From contig NZ_QFRK01000005.1 of the NCBI RefSeq assembly GCF_003143855.1, positions 199,892-263,891 on the forward strand: a stretch of DNA of 64,000 bases, given 5' to 3'. Every line of letters begins with the position of its first letter. The stretch's first letter is position 1. Shown piece after piece: positions 60,675 to 64,000 of this stretch. Source of the stretch: Streptomyces sp. NWU339 (lineage in GTDB: Bacteria; Actinomycetota; Actinomycetes; Streptomycetales; Streptomycetaceae). A program made the position numbers and the translations under genes. The notes under the pieces are model-generated. The model made no database searches and was not told where the DNA came from. It was given only the letters and a program-made list of their open reading frames with translations.

Positions 60675-62123
60675 ATGGAGCATGTGACTCGGATCGTGAT
60701 CATCGGTGGCGGACCCGGCGGATACGAAGCGGCGCTGGTCGCCGCGCAGCTCGGCGCGGAGGTGACCGTCGTCGACTGCGACGGTCTGGGCGGGGCGTCG
60801 GTGCTCACCGACTGCGTGCCCTCGAAGACCCTGATCGCCACGGCCGAGGTGATGACCACCTTCGACTCCTCCTACGAGGAACTCGGCATCATCGTGGCCG
60901 ACGACACCCCGCACGTGGAGCAGGCCGCCCGGGTCGTGGGCGTGGACCTGGGGAAGGTGAACCGCCGGGTGAAGCGGCTGGCCCTGGCCCAGTCGCACGA
61001 CATCGCCGCGTCCGTGACGCGGGCCGGCGCGCGGGTGCTGCGCGGGCGGGGGCGGCTCGAGGGCATGCAGGCCCTGGACGGGTCGCGCAAGGTCGTGGTC
61101 CGGGCCGCCGACGGGTCCGAGGAGACGCTGACCGCCGACGCGGTGCTCATCGCCACCGGCGGCCACCCCCGCGAGCTGCCCGACGCGCGGCCCGACGGCG
61201 AGCGCATCCTCAACTGGACACAGGTGTACGACCTGAACGAGCTCCCCGAGGAGCTCATCGTGGTCGGTTCCGGTGTGACCGGTGCCGAGTTCGCCGGTGC
61301 CTACCAGGCACTGGGGTCGAAGGTGACGCTCGTGTCGTCGCGCGACCGGGTGCTGCCGGGTGAGGACCCGGACGCCGCCGCGGTGCTGGAGGACGTCTTC
61401 CGCCGGCGCGGCATGAACGTCATGGCGCGTTCGCGCGCGCAGTCCGCCAAGCGGGTCGGGGACCGGGTGGAGGTGACCCTCGCCGACGGGCGGGTCATCA
61501 CCGGGTCGCACTGCCTGATGGCCGTCGGCGCCATCCCGAACTCCGAGGGCATGGGGCTCGAGGAGGCCGGGGTCAGGCTGCGCGAGTCGGGGCACATCTG
61601 GACCGACAGGGTCTCCCGGACCACCGCTCCGGGCGTGTACGCGGCCGGCGACGTCACCGGCGTCTTCGCGCTGGCGTCGGTGGCGGCGATGCAGGGGCGG
61701 ATCGCCATGTACCACTTCCTGGGTGACGCGGTGGCTCCACTGAACCTGAAGACCGTCTCGTCGAACGTCTTCACCGACCCCGAGATCGCCACCGTCGGCT
61801 ACAGCCAGGCCGAGGTCGACGCCGGGAAGATCGACGCGCGGGTCGTGAAGCTGCCGCTGCTGCGCAACCCCCGCGCGAAGATGCAGGGCATCCGCGACGG
61901 CTTCGTCAAGATCTTCTGCCGGCCGGGCACCGAGATCGTGGTGGGTGGCGTCGTCGTGGCGCCCCGCGCCTCGGAGCTCATCCACCCCATCTCGCTCGCG
62001 GTCGACAACAACCTGACGGTCGAGCAGATCGCGAACGCCTTCACCGTGTACCCCTCGCTGTCGGGGTCGATCGCCGAGGTGGCACGGCAGCTGCACACGC
62101 GCAAGGTGGCGGGAGAGGTCTGA
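60675..62123 (+). CDS. lpdA: LpdA-type NAD(P)H:quinone dehydrogenase (lipoamide dehydrogenase family)
   Basis: A 482-residue FAD flavoprotein. The FAD site is IVIIGGGPGGYEAALVAAQLG and the NAD site VVGSGVTGAEFAGAYQALGS; VYAAGDVTGVFALASVAA binds flavin, and the dimer interface follows. The redox-cysteine segment reads GLGGASVLTDCVPSKT: only the second Cys of the usual CxxxxC is present, and the first is Ala/Ser. As in M. tuberculosis LpdA, this makes it a quinone reductase rather than a dihydrolipoamide dehydrogenase. ATG 60675; GTG 60684 is possible. Confidence 0.88.
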   Translation: MEHVTRIVIIGGGPGGYEAALVAAQLGAEVTVVDCDGLGGASVLTDCVPSKTLIATAEVMTTFDSSYEELGIIVADDTPHVEQAARVVGVDLGKVNRRVKRLALAQSHDIAASVTRAGARVLRGRGRLEGMQALDGSRKVVVRAADGSEETLTADAVLIATGGHPRELPDARPDGERILNWTQVYDLNELPEELIVVGSGVTGAEFAGAYQALGSKVTLVSSRDRVLPGEDPDAAAVLEDVFRRRGMNVMARSRAQSAKRVGDRVEVTLADGRVITGSHCLMAVGAIPNSEGMGLEEAGVRLRESGHIWTDRVSRTTAPGVYAAGDVTGVFALASVAAMQGRIAMYHFLGDAVAPLNLKTVSSNVFTDPEIATVGYSQAEVDAGKIDARVVKLPLLRNPRAKMQGIRDGFVKIFCRPGTEIVVGGVVVAPRASELIHPISLAVDNNLTVEQIANAFTVYPSLSGSIAEVARQLHTRKVAGEV

Positions 62124-62153
62124 CGGCCCGGCAGCCTGACGGCCCGGCAGCCT
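62122..62153 (+). repeat. Tandem 16-bp repeat after lpdA
   Basis: GACGGCCCGGCAGCCT occurs twice in tandem immediately after the stop. No function suggested. Confidence 0.7.
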
Positions 62154-62166
62154 GGCGGCTGAAACC

Positions 62167-62191
62167 AACTCCCCGTCGGTCACGGGGAGTT
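62167..62191 (+). terminator. Terminator after lpdA
   Basis: AACTCCCCGT pairs perfectly with ACGGGGAGTT around CGGTC, 44 nt after the stop. Confidence 0.75.
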
Positions 62192-62321
62192 ACCGGATGG
62201 GTGTTCGGCATATGCGAGGCGACTAGGGCTTATACCACTCGGCGGTCGGGTGCGCGAACAACTTCTGCTATTCAGCGCAAAGTGCTGAAAGCAGACGGTC
62301 GCCGGCGTTACTGTCAGTTTC

Positions 62322-63284
62322 GTGTTCGCTGCAGAACGTCGCCAATTGATCCTCGAAATGGTGCGAGCGAACGGGGCCGTGTCGCTCCGTGAGCTCGCCC
62401 GCGTCGTCCAGACCTCCGAAGTGACCGTACGGCGGGACGTGCGCGCGCTGGAGGCAGAAGGACTCCTCGACCGCCGGCACGGCGGTGCGGTACTGCCGGG
62501 CGGGTTCACGCGGGAGTCCGGCTTCCCGCAGAAGTCACATCTCGCGACCGCCGAGAAGACCGCCATCGCCGACCTCGCCGCCGGCTTCGTGGAGGAGGGC
62601 GAGGCCATCGTGGTCGGTGCGGGCACCACCACGCAGGAGCTGGCCCGCCGGCTGGCCCGGGTGCCCGGTCTGACCGTCGTCACCAACTCCCTGCTCGTGG
62701 CCCAGGCGTTGGCGCACGCCAACCGGGTGGAGGTCGTGATGACCGGCGGTACGCTCCGCGGTTCGAACTACGCCCTCGTCGGCAGCGGAGCCGAGCAGTC
62801 CCTCCAAGGACTGCGGGTGTCCAGGGCGTTCCTCTCCGGGAGCGGGCTGACCGCGGAGCGGGGGCTGTCCACGTCCAACATGCTGTCGGCCTCCGTCGAC
62901 CGGGCGCTGGTGCAGGCCGCCGCGGAGGTGGTGGTCCTCGCCGACCACAGCAAGCTCGGCATGGACACCATGTTCCAGACCGTGCCCACGGACGTCATCA
63001 CCCGCCTGGTGACGGACGAGCCGCCCGCGCACGACGACCGCGCCGGCACCGAGTTGCAGGCGCTCGCCGACCAGGGCGTGCAGATCGCCGTGGCCGGGGC
63101 GCCGGGAGGTGCCGCGGGCTCGGGGGGTGACGCGGCCCCGGCACGTCAGCAGCAGCGCCGGGACATGCCGCTGCCGGGGCCGCGTCGACAGGGGCCGGGA
63201 CTGCGTTCGGCCGTGGCCCTGGGAGCGGCCGAACAGGCCCAGAGTGCGGAGCGGGCACGCGTCGCGGACCTGCGCAGACGGTGA
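62322..63284 (+). CDS. DeoR/GlpR family transcriptional regulator
   Basis: A 320-residue DeoR-type regulator. The HTH is ERRQLILEMVRANGAVSLRELARVVQTSEVTVRRDVRALEAEGLLDRRHGGAV (landmark TSEVTVRRDVRALEAEG). The sugar-phosphate-sensing domain shows VVGAGTTTQELARRLA and VVLADHSKLGMD. The last 60 residues are an Ala/Arg/Gln-rich tail absent from typical members (about 255). Its own promoter lacks the nucleoside-regulon palindrome. It is a possible but unproven regulator of those sites. The start is GTG. Confidence 0.88.
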   Translation: MFAAERRQLILEMVRANGAVSLRELARVVQTSEVTVRRDVRALEAEGLLDRRHGGAVLPGGFTRESGFPQKSHLATAEKTAIADLAAGFVEEGEAIVVGAGTTTQELARRLARVPGLTVVTNSLLVAQALAHANRVEVVMTGGTLRGSNYALVGSGAEQSLQGLRVSRAFLSGSGLTAERGLSTSNMLSASVDRALVQAAAEVVVLADHSKLGMDTMFQTVPTDVITRLVTDEPPAHDDRAGTELQALADQGVQIAVAGAPGGAAGSGGDAAPARQQQRRDMPLPGPRRQGPGLRSAVALGAAEQAQSAERARVADLRRR

Positions 63285-63289
63285 TGACG

Positions 63290-63333
63290 CCGGGCGCCCG
63301 GCGGGGCCTTCGAGGCTCCGCCGGGCGCCCGGG
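63290..63333. terminator. Convergent terminator
   Basis: CCGGGCGCCCGGCGGGGCC pairs with GGCTCCGCCGGGCGCCCGG (one mismatch) around TTCGA, between the DeoR gene and the carboxylase gene. Confidence 0.8.
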
Positions 63334-63358
63334 GGTGTCGTGCGGGTCGGTCGGGCCG

Positions 63359-64000
63359 TCAGTCCTTGATCTCGCAGATCACCGCGCCGGAGGTGACCGA
63401 CGCGCCCACCTCGGCGCTCAGCCCCTTGACGGTGCCCGAGCGGTGCGCGTTCAGCGGCTGCTCCATCTTCATCGCCTCCAGCACCACCACCAGGTCGCCC
63501 TCGGCGACCTGCTGCCCCTCCTCCACCGCGACCTTGACGATGGTGCCCTGCATCGGCGAGGCCAGGGCGTCGCCGGAGGCGGCCGGCCCGGACCGCTTCG
63601 CCGCCCGGCGCTTGGGCTTGGCGCCGGCCGCCAGCCCGGTGCGGGCCAGCGACATGCCCAGCGAGGCGGGCAGCGAGACCTCCAGCCGCTTGCCGCCCAC
63701 CTCCACCACCACCGTCTCCCGGTCCGCCTCCGCCTCCGCCTCGCCGTCCGGGCCGGCCGTGAACGGCTTGATCTCGTTGACGAACTCGGTCTCGATCCAC
63801 CGGGTGTGCACGGTGAACGGGCCGTCCTGGCCGTGCACCTCGGGGGCGAAGGCCGGATCGGCGACCACGGCGCGGTGGAACGGCAGGGCGGTGGCCATGC
63901 CCTCCACGGTGAACTCATCCAGGGCGCGGGCGGCGCGCTGAAGCGCCGAGGCGCGGGTGCGGACGGTGACGATCAGCTTGGCAAGCAGCGAGTCCCAGGC
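63359..64000 (-). CDS. Acyl-CoA carboxylase alpha subunit, biotin-carrier end (partial)
   Basis: The C-terminal 213 codons of a biotin-dependent carboxylase alpha chain, running out of the window at 64000. It starts in the last helices of the biotin carboxylase domain ([20 protein letters not shown]), passes a linker and ends in a biotinyl domain with [16 protein letters not shown], where Lys of EAMKM carries biotin. In Streptomyces such chains serve acetyl-/propionyl-CoA carboxylases. Because acyl-CoA mutase lies at the other end of the window, propionate metabolism is a possible but remote link. Confidence 0.9.
   Translation of the reverse strand, partial: AWDSLLAKLIVTVRTRASALQRAARALDEFTVEGMATALPFHRAVVADPAFAPEVHGQDGPFTVHTRWIETEFVNEIKPFTAGPDGEAEAEADRETVVVEVGGKRLEVSLPASLGMSLARTGLAAGAKPKRRAAKRSGPAASGDALASPMQGTIVKVAVEEGQQVAEGDLVVVLEAMKMEQPLNAHRSGTVKGLSAEVGASVTSGAVICEIKD

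Noticed and set aside
62322..63284. Assigning the DeoR regulator firmly to the CTACGCGCGTAG sites
   Set aside because: It is in the same region but has no copy in its own promoter, and its neighbours are not nucleoside genes; only a hypothesis remains.

Overview
The window is high-GC actinobacterial chromosome, almost certainly Streptomyces. The signs are strong third-position GC bias, many GTG starts and ATGA/GTGA overlaps, an afsQ1-afsQ2-sigQ locus, paired BmpA-type nucleoside lipoproteins, mycothiol-linked genes, and a gene order that from memory resembles the SCO4866-SCO4921 segment of S. coelicolor. That resemblance could not be checked here. No rRNA, tRNA, CRISPR array, transposase or phage gene was seen.

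Layout. 0.4-6.6 kb: an ECF sigma factor with a membrane partner, an L,D-transpeptidase, a B12-dependent acyl-CoA mutase large subunit, a Uma2 protein and a LysE exporter. 6.6-23.5 kb: a cell-wall glycopolymer locus. A long leftward run holds two acyltransferases, a methyltransferase, two polysialyltransferase-like proteins, two GT2 enzymes, a GT/TPR/pyruvyltransferase protein and a GT29-like protein. It diverges from a rightward operon holding a DUF6716-like glycosyltransferase, a CMP-ulosonate synthetase fused to a HAD phosphatase, a NeuB synthase and a GT52-like transferase. There is no NeuC or N-acetyltransferase, which fits Kdn (a sialic acid analogue made from mannose-6-phosphate) and a teichulosonic acid product. 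23.6-28 kb: a LuxR-type regulator divergent from a mycothiol-dependent formaldehyde dehydrogenase/metallo-hydrolase pair, then a hicBA toxin-antitoxin pair.

28-46 kb: an M20 amidohydrolase, two BmpA lipoproteins, a nucleoside ABC transporter with cytidine deaminase and thymidine phosphorylase, a second Uma2 protein, an AEC transporter, a STAS protein overlapping a convergent ECF sigma gene, an MFS exporter with a divergent LysR, an alpha/beta hydrolase-like protein and adenosine deaminase. 46-52.7 kb: small secreted and membrane proteins, the afsQ/sigQ regulatory locus and a uridine-kinase-like protein. 52.8-64 kb: deoC with two aldehyde dehydrogenases, a PH-like membrane protein, a PGM2-type phosphomutase, purine nucleoside phosphorylase, a GGCT-like protein, LpdA, a DeoR regulator and the 3' part of an acyl-CoA carboxylase alpha subunit.

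The main integrating signal is a 12-bp palindrome, CTACGCGCGTAG. It occurs in six exact or near-exact copies, each just upstream of a nucleoside uptake or salvage unit: both bmpA genes, the ABC/cdd operon, add, deoC and the purine nucleoside phosphorylase gene. This defines an apparent nucleoside regulon under an unidentified repressor. A 139-bp inverted-repeat element has separated the operator from add, and a larger relative lies upstream of the phosphorylase gene.
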